From contig NW_026622819.1 in assembly GCF_023065955.2 (NCBI RefSeq), positions 2,465,501 to 2,529,500 of the forward strand: a stretch of 64,000 nucleotides of DNA, read 5' to 3'. Position 1 is the first letter of the stretch; each line of letters begins with the position of its first letter. A model generated the notes under the pieces. It searched no databases and was not told where the DNA came from. It saw only the letters and a list, made by a program, of their open reading frames with translations. Source of the stretch: Ursus arctos. Lineage: Eukaryota; Chordata; Mammalia; Carnivora; Ursidae. This document shows, piece by piece, positions 11,630 through 24,699 of the stretch. A program made the translations under genes and the position numbers.

Positions 11630-14600
11630 CCAGATCCTTGTGCTCCAGCTCTTCGGGACCACGTAGGGGAATGTCTCGGGATGTCAGGGAGCAGATTTGC
11701 TTTCTCACAGAGACTCTGAAAGAAATGCCTCAGGAGACGTAACTTGAAGAGGCTGAAACTTTAGGTGAGTCCCCAGCCCTCTGGGGACAGGAGTCGTCTC
11801 TGGAATTCACCTGCACGGCCCTCCCGATGCCGAGCACACTTGGATGCGGGCGTTATGACAGTGACAAGGTGTGAGGGGCCTGCCTGGGGTGACAGTGGCC
11901 AGAAGAGGCCGGCGCTCTGGAGGACAGGGGCCCTGCTCATGATCCGCGTCCGCAGCGGGACGGGGCCCAAAGGTCCAGCTCACAGCCGTGTGGGTGGGTG
12001 GGTGCGTGTCCCTTGGGCACTGGGAGGAGGGGGTGCGATTCTGGCTTTCTGGAGACTGCCGGCCCCGAGTTCAATCCCGTCAGAACACCACCCTTAGAAT
12101 CATCCTGTCTGCTGCCCCAAAGGCCCACACGTAGAAATCCTTTTCCCCGCACACATTCTGCCTGACACTAGGCCAGAGAACCTGGCCTCGGTTAGGACGC
12201 CTGGGGGCACGTCTCGGCCTCGTCACCATCTGCACAGATACACTGCCAGCCTCCTCCATGAAATAAAGCGTCTGTGCATCTGAACCGGGGGAGCATGCGC
12301 TCAATACCACTGACCTGACCCCCGGCGGCTTTTCTTAGGACCAGACGCTCAACAGGGTCCTCCAACCCAAAACAATAGTGATAGCTATTATTATTACCTC
12401 TTCCTTCAGGACAGGTAAGTCTGTGAGTCAAAATCAAGAATTGTGTCCTGGTGGAACAAAGCTGGGGTCTGGGGCGTGTCTGTGCAGATGTGGTTTGGGG
12501 CGCGTCCATGCGCAGCCACGAATGGGACCGCACGTGTGTCCTGTATCGGAAGGGCTCACGTGCGGTCACTCTTGCTGCTCTTGTCCAGGATCCACGGGGC
12601 CTTCCGGTGAGAAATCACGGGCTGCTGGGTGTGCATGGGCCGCCCAGACAGGACCTGAGGGCCTCCTGGCTGCTCTCAAGGCTGCACCCCCACCGCCCCC
12701 CGCCCCGAAGCCGTCGTCCAGCTTCATACCGGAGGCGAAGGGAATTGCAGTCAAAGGAGAGCAAACACTCGTCTCCACAGTGCCCGTTGCTGAGCGGCCA
12801 ACCCTGGTTTGCAAGGAGATCCAAGGAGTCTGAACAGTGGCCCAGCGGGTGGCGGCCTTCACCTCTGCACTCCCCACCCTAGGGCAAATGGGCGCGTGCT
12901 CACCTCAGCAGCGATGACCCACGCAGGGCTGGGGGAAACACCCGCCACCCCTCTTCAGGGCCCATTGCACGTTTGCTGCAAACCTGACTTGTTGGACCGT
13001 CAGACCCAGATGAAAGGAGCAGGTGTGGCCTTCTGCTCGGGACGTCCTGCTGTGGTGCCTGGTGTCCCTGATTTCCACAGCTGAGACCCGTAATCCACTC
13101 AGCAGCCACACAGAGAAAAGTAAGTGCACAGACCTGGCTCATTTAATGCCCTGGTACCCACATACTTCTCAGAGCAGCATGACAACCCCTTCCCAGTGCA
13201 TTCACAGAAGGCTTTCATCAGCGGTCCTCTTCTCCTGGGACCTCTGGCCTTTTAGCTCTTCCCTGACTACGTGGACCATGGAAATGTGCCAAGCAAGTCA
13301 GAAACACGAGAGACCACCAGGAAGAGACCACCATACAGCAACTGTATGACGATGCCAAGATGAACATCACGTCCGTGGGCAGGGGAAGGAGGCTGCATAA
13401 CCCTTCCAGGATGCTAGGCAGGAATCCTGACCAGGCTGTGTTCTGGACGTGTCTGAGACCGAGCGTTCCAGGTCCCTAAGTCTCCAGGGATGGTTGCTGG
13501 GATCTGGAGGCAGATGTGTCTGTGGGTACAGGCTTCCTGCTTGCGAACTCCCCCAAACTTTTGTGCTGCACAAGAGTACGTGAGATACTGTGATAGGACA
13601 GCTCGTTCTTTTTAGGGGCAATTTAACTGTGCCAGTCGAGTTAGAATCAAGAAGAAAAAGTAACGGCCTGAGACATATGTGGAGTAATGACATGAAATTG
13701 TAATGGGTGATCTAGGCTGATATGGGGGGGGGGGCAGGGAAAAGAACTAGCCTATAAGGCTTATTTACCCATGGAAGAATCCTACAGCAATCTTCACAAT
13801 GGAGTTTAACACAACTCAGAACACGCAGTGAAGAGCAATCTTGTATCGGCAGGAAATAGACCAGATGACGAAAATCTAACACATGCATTTCTATGATTTC
13901 ATGACACATATCTGCAGAGTTCAGGGCTCTGGGTTTAATTTGGAGACAGCCCACTGATGGTATCAGTGAGAATGCCTCAAAACAACAGCACGTTTCAGGG
14001 CTCTGAAGCCGAACGTCCACGGATGCCGAAACAGCAGAGACCCAAGAGCAAAGGTCAACGGAAAGAGCCCAGACTCAGTCCTGACTCCCTGCCGTTCACA
14101 GACCCCGCACTTGAGACACAGTGGGAGTCCTCCCCACAGCTCCTCTGTGGTGGGCAGCCGAGGGAGGGAACCAACACTACTTGGAGCTGGAAGGACCGGA
14201 GGCCACCCTCTGTCTCCAGACTTCGGGGCCTGGCCGCGGAGGTGAGAAGATGTGGAATGCATCGTGCCTTAGCAGAGCTCCCTCCAAGCCTGGTCTGAGA
14301 TGCAGGACCCTCGCCTGAGCGATTCATTCTGGGAGTGCTCTTGGGAGAAGAGGTAGGGGAGAGAGCGAAACAGGACGGACCCTACAGGGAGCCCTGAAGC
14401 CCACTTGCACCCCAAGTGAGCACACTAGAAGGAGGGGCCAGTATTTTGTGCCCCCTATACTGGTCAGTCTCAGGCCCAGGTCTGCCCTGGAGGAGAGCAC
14501 GGCCCCAGGAGAGGCAGATCTGGTTACCAGGGCAGGGGTCTTGACCCTCAGGGGGAGTGGGCCGAGAACCCGTGGCATCGGGCACGGCTCTCGCTATCCC

Positions 14601-16555
14601 TTCATGTTCCTCCCCGCTCTACACTCTTTTTAACACAAATTTAATGTGGAACAATTTGAGAGTTAAGGAGTACAGAGAATCCCCATATCCCCAGCACCAC
14701 CGGCCCTGTTCCCGCATCGTCCCTCCTCCACGTCCACTGTCTCTTCGTGGGGCGGTCATTCGGGGTGTAAAAGCAGGAGACAGACGTTGGGACGTAACTC
14801 CTCAGGTTCATTTTGTCTTGATGTCAGCCTTAAGCTACGTGTAGAGGGCTTGACCAAGCTCATCTTACAGGAACAGTGCGTCCACGCAGTTCATGTGACC
14901 TCGCAACCCTCAGCTGCAGAGTCTGACCCGTCCATGTCCTCGACCGCTATAGATGCCAGCCTGCAGAGGTTGGTAAGTTTGGTCGCTCACTGGCCAGCAC
15001 CCTTTAGTGGTTGTGCACGTGCCCGGGGGTGGAAGGAGGGGTTCCCAGAGTCGCCCTCGCTTTCTTCATCTGTCCTGCCCTTGCTGGCTCTGCCCCATGA
15101 GTGAGGACCTTCCCCCTGCTGAAGGCAGGCCTTACCTCTGGGAACATTCTCCCCGGTGTAAGAAACTGCCAGGCTACAGAACAACGTCTAAGGCAAGCTG
15201 GGGTTCCCCCCACTCGTGTCCACGTGGAAATCCTCAGACCGTGGGCTTCACCTCCTTCCAAGGCTAAGGTGCTCTCCCATGCCTCGAACACAACCTGAGG
15301 GCGCTCGGTTTTTGGCTCGACATACGGCATCTGGGCGAAGCCTGGTGCACGGCTGGGACAGGTCCATCCTGGTGTCAGGAGCCCAGCAGAGATGAGTTTT
15401 GATCACATCAGAAACTCCCCAAATACAGGTCCTTATCAGAGATCAGCTCCTGAGGCTTCATAAACGCCCTGATATTTAAGGCAAAATTGTGTGAGCAAAT
15501 GCATTTCCCTTTGGAGAGGGTCCCGAACGCACATCAAATTTTGAAGGGAAAACACATGTCTATGACCAAAGGGGAGCAAGGATTGTTCTGCATCTAGAGA
15601 CGAGCGTGAGGCCAGGCAAGCACTCAGTAAATGCCGTGCAACAACGAGCAGGGAGGTTTGTTGTTTGCTTAGACTACAGAGCAGGAGCCAGAGGAGCTGC
15701 AGGCTCTGAGGTGGGCTAGTGGGGCTCTGTCCCCAACAGAGAGCTGCCCTCAGTGTGGGAGCACAGCGACTGGGGTCTTCCCCTCTGCTGGCCACAGGGG
15801 ACCCGAGGCGGGGACATTGGCACAGGCCCCGTTCAGCCTGCCTTCCCCATGAAGGGACCTCTAGGACACCGCATGGCAGCTTGAGGTGGGGCATGGAGGG
15901 GCAATGGCCATGCAGGGTGGCCCTGGGCTGCAGGGGACATGGGCTGGGTCATCTGGGGTCAGCACAGACGGACTCTGCTCACCAGCTTTGCTTTGGTCCA
16001 AGCCCCGTAGCCGAGCACAGCCTGTGACCTGGAACCGGTCACCTGGGCACCAGGACGAGAATGTTGGGATGGTTTCCGCTTTGAGACGCAGCCGCCGTCC
16101 TGACCGTCCACAGAGCCGTCTACGCCCCCGCGCAGACCCACCCTGCTGTGCACCCACTCTGGGGGAAGCCCTTCTGCACTGGCTCCCACGCTGCAGGGCA
16201 GATTTCATGGCCGGGCCCCCGTGGTGCCAGATACTCTATGCGTGTCCTCTGTCTAAGTGAGACATCTTCCTGTCACAGTCCATCCCCAGGGTCCATGTTT
16301 GGAGGCCGGCTGCCGAGTCAGCTCCTCGGGACTCCATAACAGGTCCCCTCAGCCCCGGTGATGCTGGAAAGAAGCGTGTGTGCTCTGACCTTCTGGGAGC
16401 CCACAAGGCTGCACAGGGTCGCTGGGGCTGTGCTCCAGGGGGTCTGGGGGGTCCTCCCCCAGCTCTGGGACCCCAGGCCCCGTCTCTGCCCCACGCTAAC
16501 ACGCGCTCCTGTCCGTGGGCCAGCTTGTCTTCCCTGCTTCCTTTCTGGACTGGGG
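11630..16555. other. GC-rich unique sequence, no gene recognised
   Basis: About 4.9 kb with many short overlapping frames in all phases (up to 152 codons) and no domain, no repeated exon structure and no confident repeat. A G11 homopolymer lies at about 13725-13735. Between 12290 and 12420 there is wording faintly like a MIR core (tagctattattattacc), too weak to annotate. Confidence 0.45.
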
Positions 16556-16559
16556 AGGC

Positions 16560-16725
16560 CTGAGTCCTGTCCCCTCAGTGTCCATGTTGACCCTGTAACT
16601 CCCGGTGTATCTGTGTTTGGAGGTGGTGTCTTCAGCCAATAGTTACGGCTAAATGGGGTCATCAGGGTGGGGGCTTAGAGCAACAGGTCCAGTGTCCTAT
16701 AAGAAGAGAAGGATTTCCCTGTCTC
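16560..16725 (+). repeat. MLT1-like LTR fragment, plus strand
   Basis: 'gttgaccctgtaactcccgg', 'ggaggtggtgtcttcag', 'ggtcatcagggtggggg', then 'agtgtcctataagaagag' reproduces the MLT1 order (rcc-taacccccagt, gaggtgatgg-, gaggtcattagggtggg, tggtgtccttataagaag). A CT-rich tract at about 16722-16780 follows, where MLT1 copies normally carry a GA-rich 'gacacagaga' block. Decayed and non-coding. Confidence 0.7.
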
Positions 16726-16959
16726 CCTCCCTCCATCCCTCTCTCTCTCTGTCCCTCCTTCTCTGTCTCTGACCTTCTCTCTACCCACCCCTCCCACTGG
16801 CACGCACCACGAAAAGGCCACGTCAGGACACGGTGAGGAGGTAACCGTCGGTAAGCCAGGTGTTGGGGCCTCCCCAGGAGCCAAACTGACCTTGGCCATC
16901 TGGCCGTCAGCCCGGGTGGTGGTGTTTGATTCTGCCGCCCCAGCTGGCGGATGCACGAG

Positions 16960-18111
16960 CCCTCACACCGGCTTGCTCACTGCCCAGCCCCATGCAGGGC
17001 ATCTCGTCTCCAGATCCTTAACCAGACCTGAGAAGACCTTTCCCCAACACCATCACACTCGGGTTCTGGACGACATACCATGTTTGGGGAGCCACCCGGC
17101 AACCCACTCCCCTGTGAGGAACAGGAGGTCTCCTGATGTTAGGGAAAGGAGAGGTCACATGCATGCCCACACTGCCCAGTCTCCTGCAGACTGAAGGGCT
17201 GTCCGGGACCCTGGAGCGAGTCCTTGCTGAGCACTTTGTGGGCGAGGGGACTGGCTCCGGAGGGTGCCTTGTGTGATGGGGTTCTGGTCTCCCACAGTTC
17301 ACCTGTGGGGCTCTAACGGGCCTGGGGTGAGAACAGAAGGCCCACTGCAGGGCACCCCGTTAGTGCCCACCGTCAGGCCCTTGAGCCACTGGGAGCCAGA
17401 GTGTTCCACACATCAGGTGACCATGGGGAGGACCCGTGCCCAAGGCCAGCCATCCATGATGCCCGAGGGAGGCCCCAGCCTGAACTTTGCATTCTTGTCC
17501 TCATCCTGGTTCAAGCAGGCCAGAATCCATAATGACCTCCCCGCCATGACCTCGCTCCAGCAAACACACGATAAACTCAGACACTCTGAAAACTATTTCT
17601 TAAACCGGTTTTTGGTTTTACATTTAGAATATCTACTTACCTCTACGAACGGATGCTGGGCTGCACTCTTCTGAGCTGGGTAGACTGGAGCTTTGTGTCC
17701 TCCCACGGGGTCCAGTCTGGTTTCCTCAGTCAGACTATTCTACAGGAACTCCCACATGGCCTGGGAATTGTCGAGTAGGCATCTCACTGATTTTGGGCCT
17801 CGCAGCATCCCACACCACAGGTGTATCAGAGGAAACGTTCATTACTCTTACGATTAACACTTCCAAAAGCAAATGAATGTAACGCATCTGGGATTAACGA
17901 TAGCGTCCTATTCCGAGCGCGCGCTGCACGTGGACACTTTGTACACAACACGTCGTCGAGGACGGCCCCGAAAGAAGCAACACACGGGAGGCATGCAGGC
18001 CACGTTTCCAAGGAGGAGCCAAGATTCACGCCAATTCTCTGGACATCTGCAGCTGGACCCTTTCCCCTGAAGACAGAGACCCTCCCATTCCTTCTTTGTC
18101 AGCTTGTTTAA
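16960..18111. other. unique sequence, no gene recognised
   Basis: No recognisable coding exon or repeat. The longest frame (136 codons, plus, 17264-17674) has no domain and is uneven in composition. Confidence 0.4.
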
Positions 18112-18476
18112 AACTTCCAGTGCTTAAATCAAGAACATACAGAACACGGGAAATACACATGTTTGTTGAGTGAAGTCAGTAATTCTACACGGCAGGGAGC
18201 GAGGAGGACGGGCCTGTGAAGGAACACAGGGGACCGGGAATTCTGGACGCAGCACGAGAATGAAAACAAGTGTGGTCGGATCCACACTCATCCCTCCCAA
18301 GAGATGATGGGCTCCGGAGCAGGAGGGGAGCCTCCCCAACAATGCAGATGCAGGGGAAGGGATGTGGACGGAGGACAGCAGCCGCACACTCCTGGATCCC
18401 GTCCTTACTTGTGAAAATGCTCTGAGATGGTGCTAGAGAGCAGGTGGCCCCGGGCAGCCGGAGCCTCTCCCTTTCC
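18112..18476 (+). repeat. 365-bp duplicated element, copy A
   Basis: This 365-bp stretch reappears in the same orientation at 36290-36654. By hand I align the two with no gap and about 32 mismatches (about 91% identity). The shared block starts abruptly at aacttccagtgctta and ends at agcctctccctttcc; sequence outside is unrelated on both sides. I see no TG..CA ends, terminal inverted repeats, A-tail or shared target duplications, so I cannot assign it to LTR, DNA transposon, LINE or SINE. On the minus strand both copies carry an 87-codon open frame (18124-18387 here). It may be a low-copy duplication or an unnamed interspersed repeat. Confidence 0.95.
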
Positions 18477-18479
18477 TGA

Positions 18480-18795
18480 AAGTCCCATTCTGTTTTCAGC
18501 TATGAGAGAACTTGCCATCATACTCAGCTGAACCCAGCCTTCTAGTGCAATCTACTGGCAGGGCTTGCATCTAACGCTTTGTCACACCAAGAATAATCCG
18601 AGTCACTCCTAAAGGAGGAATATCTGTCAGTCCTTCCGAGCCCTCCTTCCAGGTGAGACCCCGCGCATCAGTCAACAGACTTTGAACACCCTCCGATCTT
18701 GTGCAAAGATCACGCTTAATGTCCCATCAATAGTGAAGGATATGTTGTTTTTAGACTTGGCCCCGCTGTGAGCTAATGGACAACACTAATCATAA
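18480..18795. other. unique sequence, no gene recognised
   Basis: About 300 bp of mixed composition with no exon or repeat that I recognise. Confidence 0.4.
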
Positions 18796-18799
18796 ACCT

Positions 18800-18925
18800 T
18801 CCTGAGCATTCATAATTACAGAGAGAGCTAAGTGGTCAGGGAGGACTTCTGAAAGGAGGCGACATTTCAGCAGAGAACTGAATGAGAGGAAGACAGCCAT
18901 TCGGAGCAGAAGCAGGGTCCTCTGG
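18800..18925 (-). repeat. L2-like fragment, minus strand
   Basis: 'aagtggtcagggaggacttc', 'aggaggcgacatttcagcag' and 'aactgaatgagaggaagacag' resemble the reverse complement of the L2 3' region (ctctgaggaggtgacattt-gagctgagacctgaa). Short and diverged, hence the modest confidence. Confidence 0.45.
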
Positions 18926-18929
18926 GCTG

Positions 18930-21900
18930 CACAGGCCAAAGTACACAGACGGCAGGAAGCTCCGCAAGGTGGGGCAACGGGAGGCCAGAGGCCAGGTAAG
19001 TGGAAGAGGCTTCTGGATTCCACCCTGGGCCCTCTGCAGGGAAAACACGGAGCCCCTGCCTCACAGAGCTCGCAGTTGAGGTGGGGTGAGGGCAGAATAA
19101 AGAGGTGTATGTGTCAGACGGGAGGGGAGCTCTGAAGAACAAGCAAGCAAGAGCAGCTGGGGGGCCAGCAGCAGACGAGGGAGTGATGCGGGCTGCGCTG
19201 GGATCATCTTGGCTGTGGGCAGGACAGTCAGCTGCAGACCCGGCTGAGCCCACGGCCTCTACCTTTTTGGGGCTGAGGGAGGATAGTGGATCACGCTGCT
19301 GGCTTGGACGTGGAGGGAGGGCATGTGCTCACCGTGCGGGGTGAGGGGCAGCATGGAAGGATGAAAGGGGCAGGGGTGAGGCCCTGAGGGTAACTGGCAA
19401 GGTGTCTGAGGACCTCTTCAGCTCAGGGCTGACTCACCCCCACTAGAAGTAGTCTCCTCTTTGTGAGTTTGCCCCACCATTAACCCAGCCCTTCTGCTGA
19501 CCTCCTAGCCCACTTCTCACTGGGGAGTGAGAGGCTGCAGTCAGTGGAACCTCTCCTGTCTTTGTAGGGCCCTGGTGTCTGCACGACACACACGTCCATA
19601 CAGACTGCAGGTGTGTGCTCGCAGGCGGGGCTGAGGAGGAAGAGCCAGGCCAGGCTGGGAGGACTCCCTCGCTGAGTACAGACCTCTCTCTTCCTGGGAG
19701 CACGGAGGAAAAAATCGGGCCGGTGCTTTCAAGAGTGCTGCAGAAGGGGCTTGAAGCACCCTCCAGACCTGAGATCTACCACTCACTGCATCTCGGAGTT
19801 AGAGGCGGGCTGAGCCAGCGGTCCACAGGTAAAGGGCTGCAGCAAGGACACTGGCCTTCAGGGCTGCTGCCCCGCCCACCGGACACGTGGCTTCACAGCT
19901 CGCACACTTGTGCCCTCGCCTCTGTCCCGACGGCGTCCCTGCCGGCCCTGCTGTGGCTGATGGCATTCTGTGCAAGGCCAGCCAGGCCGCCGGGCAGACG
20001 AGGGGCCTGGGCGGTTCAGTGTAGGTTCCTCAGCCCGGCCTGCACAGCATGCCTCGGCGGGGTCTGCAGGTCAAGAACGCTGTCTTCATATATTCAGGGA
20101 GGCACATCTTTAGTGAGGAGCGAGGGACAGCTCTATCAGCATAACTTTTTAAAATAGTGACATAAGTATCTATCATTTCACTATAGATGAATTTTTTAAT
20201 ATTTCCAATATAGATGATGCTGAATGTGGAATTTCACGAGATGTGATTCCACTTAGCCCGGGGGCCTTTTGATTCCTCCAACGTTTTTTTTTTTTTATCA
20301 GGTTTCATCAGCTTTATTGGAAAATGGGCTAGGGCCTTATTGGAAGACGGGTGGAAATTTGTCAAACACTTAGCCAAGCTATCAGTCTCAAGAACAGTCC
20401 TTGCTGCAGATTACTGCGTGGGCGTCTGGAGTGTGAGAGCTCCTAGAATGTTCCAGCCCCTAAAGAAATACGGATAACACAGTATGAGAATGCTTCTTTA
20501 CATGCACAGCGACTGACACGGAGAGGTGGCAGGGCGAGAATGAGGGAGGCAGATGTTCTTACAAAACATCGACTGGAACTGAGGGCAACGACCATTTTCA
20601 AGCTGGAACGAGGGAGGCCCGAGAAGGTGGAAAATACTTCTTAAATGAGCAAGAGGGGATTTGTGTCTCCAAAGGGAGAGAGATCCAAGGGTGACCATTG
20701 AATTTGGGGGAATACATCCATTTTTAGACGGGGGGGGGGTGAAAGTGAGGAACCAGAAGAGGATAGGCAGGGCTGTGGCTTCAGGAAGGGCCCTCAGGGT
20801 GTGGGTTTGGGGGCTACTCAATAGCACTGGACGCTGCAGGGAGGATCTGCGTCTGGTCACTGGGGTGACCATTTGGAGCACTGAGGTCAAGTGGGGCTCC
20901 CAGACCAGCGGCGGTGTGGGTGCCTGGGAACCTGCAAGAATTCCCAGGGCTCCCTACGTGCTGAAGGAGAGACTCTGGGCTGGGGCTCAGCAGTGTGATT
21001 GAACAAGTCGCCCAGGGCATCTCCACACATGCTCGATGGAGACCTGGGCCCCGGGACGCAGTTCCCGCAGGTAGTGGAAGGGCACCCTTCCCCCACGCCC
21101 GCCAGGGATGGAGGGTGCAGACAGGAGTCGTTCCTGAGAGCACGCCTGTCCTCCTCTCGGGCGGGAAGGAGAGCAGGGCCACACAGAGATACAGCCGGGT
21201 CTGGAGGCAAAAGAACAAACCAGTGTCTGCGTTGGCGTCTGCGTTGGCTTCTCCTGATAGGACGTAGAGAACAGCCTTCCGCAGCTGGAACCTCCCAGCA
21301 CGTGCGCGCTGAGTCCGAGCCCTCCTCCGGAAGCTGCAGCTCCCACGGGGAGGTTTTGATGAGAGGAGCCTGCTGTGCACCAGGCAGTGTAGCTGAGATC
21401 TGCTCCCTGCCTCAGACGCCAGGAGGCCGGGGCCTCGCCAAGCAGGACTGGGGGGCGGATTCTATACCACCGATGACTTCATCAGCATTTTGGCTCCATG
21501 CAAGTGAAAAGTCCCATGGAACGCTGACCAGACGAAGTTTAAAATATCGGTTTCTTTGTAGCACAAGGGCTTGTTTGTACCTTCTCCTGGGATCCCTGGG
21601 ATCTCCTGGGAAGACATTTGGAGCTCCTCTCCCGATGGAGCATGAGACACATGGATGAGAGAAGCAGGGACCCCAACAGTGAGATACCAGAAATTCTTCA
21701 CACAGAAAATGCTGAAGCCCTTTCCAAACGTCTGAATATCTTCAGTCACCACGATACAGTCCAAAAGGTGTGTAATAACTGCTCTAAGGAAACCGTGAAC
21801 TAACGCTGTGGAGAAGGCATCTTGCTCAAGCAGAGACATACCGGCCTGGAGGAGCCGCAGTGTTTGGGGCTCTCTGCGCACGGCCCCTGCAGAGCTACCT

Positions 21901-22600
21901 GGATCGGCTCGGTGCTTCCCAGGCTGTGGGGGAACTCGAGGCCGCAACCGGGGACCGCAACCGCAGCAGGTGGATGGCGGGTTCACACGGCAGCAAGGAG
22001 CCATGGGACCCAGAGCTCAGGAGCCAGGCCGCTCCAACACGGGTGACGTGTGCCTCCCAGATTCTTCGTGTCTTTCTGCAGTAAGTCAAAAATCAAATAG
22101 AAATAATCAAATAAGAAGGAGAGAGGGACAGGGAGATGGGAAGAGAAGGGAGAAGAGAGAGAAAGGGGTGTTTCTGTAATAAATGGAGGGGACATGGCTC
22201 TGTGCGGTTGGTGGCCACACATCACCCCCCCCGGGGGACCGTCTCTGACCTTCCACTTACTCATGAGCACATTTCCCATTCCACACCCTTACAGAGACTC
22301 TGTAGGTCCCTTTGAACGTCCCCTCCCTGCTTCCACTGTGGTTTCAACTTCGCCGTGCTATCACAGAACACAATAAGCTTCTGGAAGGGTCCTTAGGGAA
22401 GGGTCCCCATGGCTGACAGTGTTGTAGAGACCTAGGAACACCTTCATGGACCCCAGGAGCCCTGGGGGCGGCTCTTCCTCCCATGGACCTCTCAGCCCAT
22501 CTCCCGGGTGGAAGATGCAGAAGACGGTCTGCCTGGTGACACAGTCCAAGGGAGGCGTCCACATGCGAGAATTCTGCAAGCAAGTGTCCTTCATCAGGCG
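18930..22600. other. unique, partly purine-rich sequence, no gene recognised
   Basis: About 3.7 kb without a defensible exon. Overlapping frames reach 219 codons on the plus strand (20999-21658) and 188 on the minus strand (20814-21380) over the same bases, so neither is credible alone. Purine-rich tracts lie at about 22095-22165, T-runs at about 20285-20297 and a G-run at about 20731-20739. Confidence 0.45.
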
Positions 22601-22629
22601 CGGTGAAGTAAAGACATTCCCAGGTGAGT

Positions 22630-22890
22630 GAAAACTTAGAGAAAGCAGCATTTCCAGGACGCCTGCGTTACAAGAAGTGCCAAAGGATATTCTTTGGACT
22701 GAAGGAACACGTTTCCATAAGTAACACATCTGGAGGAGGAAACGAAGAGCATCAGGAAGGACAGACATGCAGGCAAATACAAAATCACCATGTAATTAAC
22801 TTAAATTTTCCAGGGAACAGAGCAAAGATTTGGGAATGGATTTTCAAAATTGCCCTCCATTATGCTTATCCATTCTAAACAAAGCCATAG
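22630..22890. promoter_or_regulatory. possible conserved noncoding element
   Basis: Repeat-free, balanced-composition sequence rich in homeodomain-like cores ('catgtaattaacttaaat' at about 22789) and with little CpG decay or simple repeat, set within GC-rich noisy DNA. This texture is typical of mammalian conserved noncoding elements. There is no direct evidence of conservation in a single sequence, so this is inference. Confidence 0.25.
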
Positions 22891-22899
22891 ATTTTTTTT

Positions 22900-24240
22900 T
22901 AGCTCTACAATAAAAGGCGGTGGGGGGGGGGGCAATAGACATTATTTAGTCTAAAGCTCTAGTGTTTTCAGTTTAAAATTCAGTGGTCACTTTCCAGAGT
23001 CATCCAGCTACAGAGAAGTGTTGCGTAAGTGGAGTTTGCCTACCCATCCTGTGCAAGTCCTGCTTCCCGTGGGCCTTCCTGTCCTGGGATCACATGGAAG
23101 GAAACGCTCCACAGTCAGGGTGACAGAGCTCAGGACAGCCCACGGGAGCTCCCAGAACTCGAGGTCTCCACCCCGATCACCCCTGAGGGCCCATATGATG
23201 CCGACGGTCCTTCACTGGGCTGTCCCACATTGCCCCCTCGTGCCCCCTCTGCCCGTGCGCTTGCTCAGAAGCACATTTTCCATTCCACAAGTCTGTGTCG
23301 AGGGCCTCCCGTATGGCGGGCATGACGCCGGGGGCAAGAGACACCCCGGGGGGGTGGCACGCCCCTCCCAGAGGCTGCCCCGTGGCTCCGTTCTGCTCCA
23401 CCAATCCCAAAGACTCGCCCTATGTGGAGGCTTGTCTGGCTGGGCTGTCTGGGTGGTAGGACTACGGGGAGCCCTCAGTGCACCACCTGACTTAGACCAC
23501 GAACCACTGTAGCCGCTGCTGTAGAGCTAAGGAGACTTCCCCTCGGGGCCGCGGCTTCTGGAAGCCTCCAGGGCTTGTCCCGTCAAAGCCGCTCTCTGCC
23601 AGAGGTGTTTCTCCAGCCTGGGAGCCTGCTGGACCCATTTGAGGAGCGGGCTGGGGGTACAGGATGATTAATTCCCCAGAAACAACCCTGTTTCCTCAAG
23701 TGGGACTGAGGTCAAGTTGTCCTCAGGGCTCATCTGCCCGTCGGTCCGTCCTCTGCTGGCTTCCCCCACCCCTGCGTCCCTTCCTCGTTCCTCTGCTGCT
23801 CTTCCAAACACGTGTCCCTGCACCCCACGCCCTGTCTCAGGTCAGCTTCGGGGCAACTCACTCGACGACTGCCACCAAGCTGACGGGCGCACCCTGGCTC
23901 CCCCCCGCCCCCCGCCTCTTTGGTGCTGTGGCTTCTTTATTCATCTCCTGCCATAGGGCTTGTCCTTCTCTCCCTGTGGTCCCTTCTCTGGCAAGCCAGA
24001 CCAAGGAACGAGCTCCCCAGCAGCCATGTGAATGCGCTCCCTGCCGCTCTCAGCCTTGAAACCAGACCCGAGCACCACCCTGGGCTCGCCTTCCTGGTGA
24101 GTCCATGTATAGCCGATGGGTATGGGAAGTGGTCCCTGCCCCCCAGCCGCGTAGGGTCTCAATCACAGACTCCCAGCCACAGAACACAAGCCACCCTCCG
24201 CCCCCCCCCCAGGCTTGTTTATTTACATCTAATTCAGGAT
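22900..24240. other. GC-rich unique sequence, no gene recognised
   Basis: No exon or confident repeat. A G-run lies at about 22922-22933. Between 23720 and 23880 the wording (cttcctcgttcctctgctgc) is faintly like L2 but not enough to annotate. Confidence 0.4.
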
Positions 24241-24329
24241 AGCTGAAACGAGCAAAGTCAGATTGTCAGCTCCAACCGCTTGATCTACTGCCCAGAATCC
24301 TTTGCACACCTTTTGATAAGAAACTCCAA

Positions 24330-24680
24330 GCCGTGCAAATGTGCTCTGTGGCGGCCATGGCGCACGCATTTGCATACTTGTCAAGCTCAGCCCAGCGGCC
24401 AGTTGCAAGTGAACCGCAGGGGGTGGAAATGTTTTCTTTAATTTTTTTCAGCATTTCTGTGTATTTATTTCAGTGTTTGCAAAAACTCTGTAATTCAGAA
24501 AAGGGCCTCTGGGTGTACATAAAATCCTTCAACATCACATCTCCAATATCAGGCAAACGGGAAGCTGCCCAGCAAATCCGATCTGCCCCCGTGAGTTTTG
24601 ACAAAGCCACCTAGGAACACACTTCTTCAAGTGCTTTGCTGCTTTATAATCAATTTGAACATTTCTTTCCCTCCGAGACT
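24330..24680. promoter_or_regulatory. possible conserved noncoding element with octamer motif
   Basis: Repeat-free stretch with an ATTTGCAT octamer (POU-factor type) near 24369, then T-rich sequence and 'tttataatcaatttgaac' near 24644. The texture differs from the surrounding GC-rich DNA. It is a candidate regulatory element by inference only. Confidence 0.25.
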
Positions 24681-24699
24681 AGAGGTGCCTTAAAATCCT

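Noticed and set aside
12290..12420. Possible MIR core
   Set aside because: Only a short tagctattattatta-type word matches; not enough to annotate.
20814..21658. 188-codon minus and 219-codon plus frames over the same bases
   Set aside because: Mutually overlapping on opposite strands in GC-rich DNA; no homology recognised.
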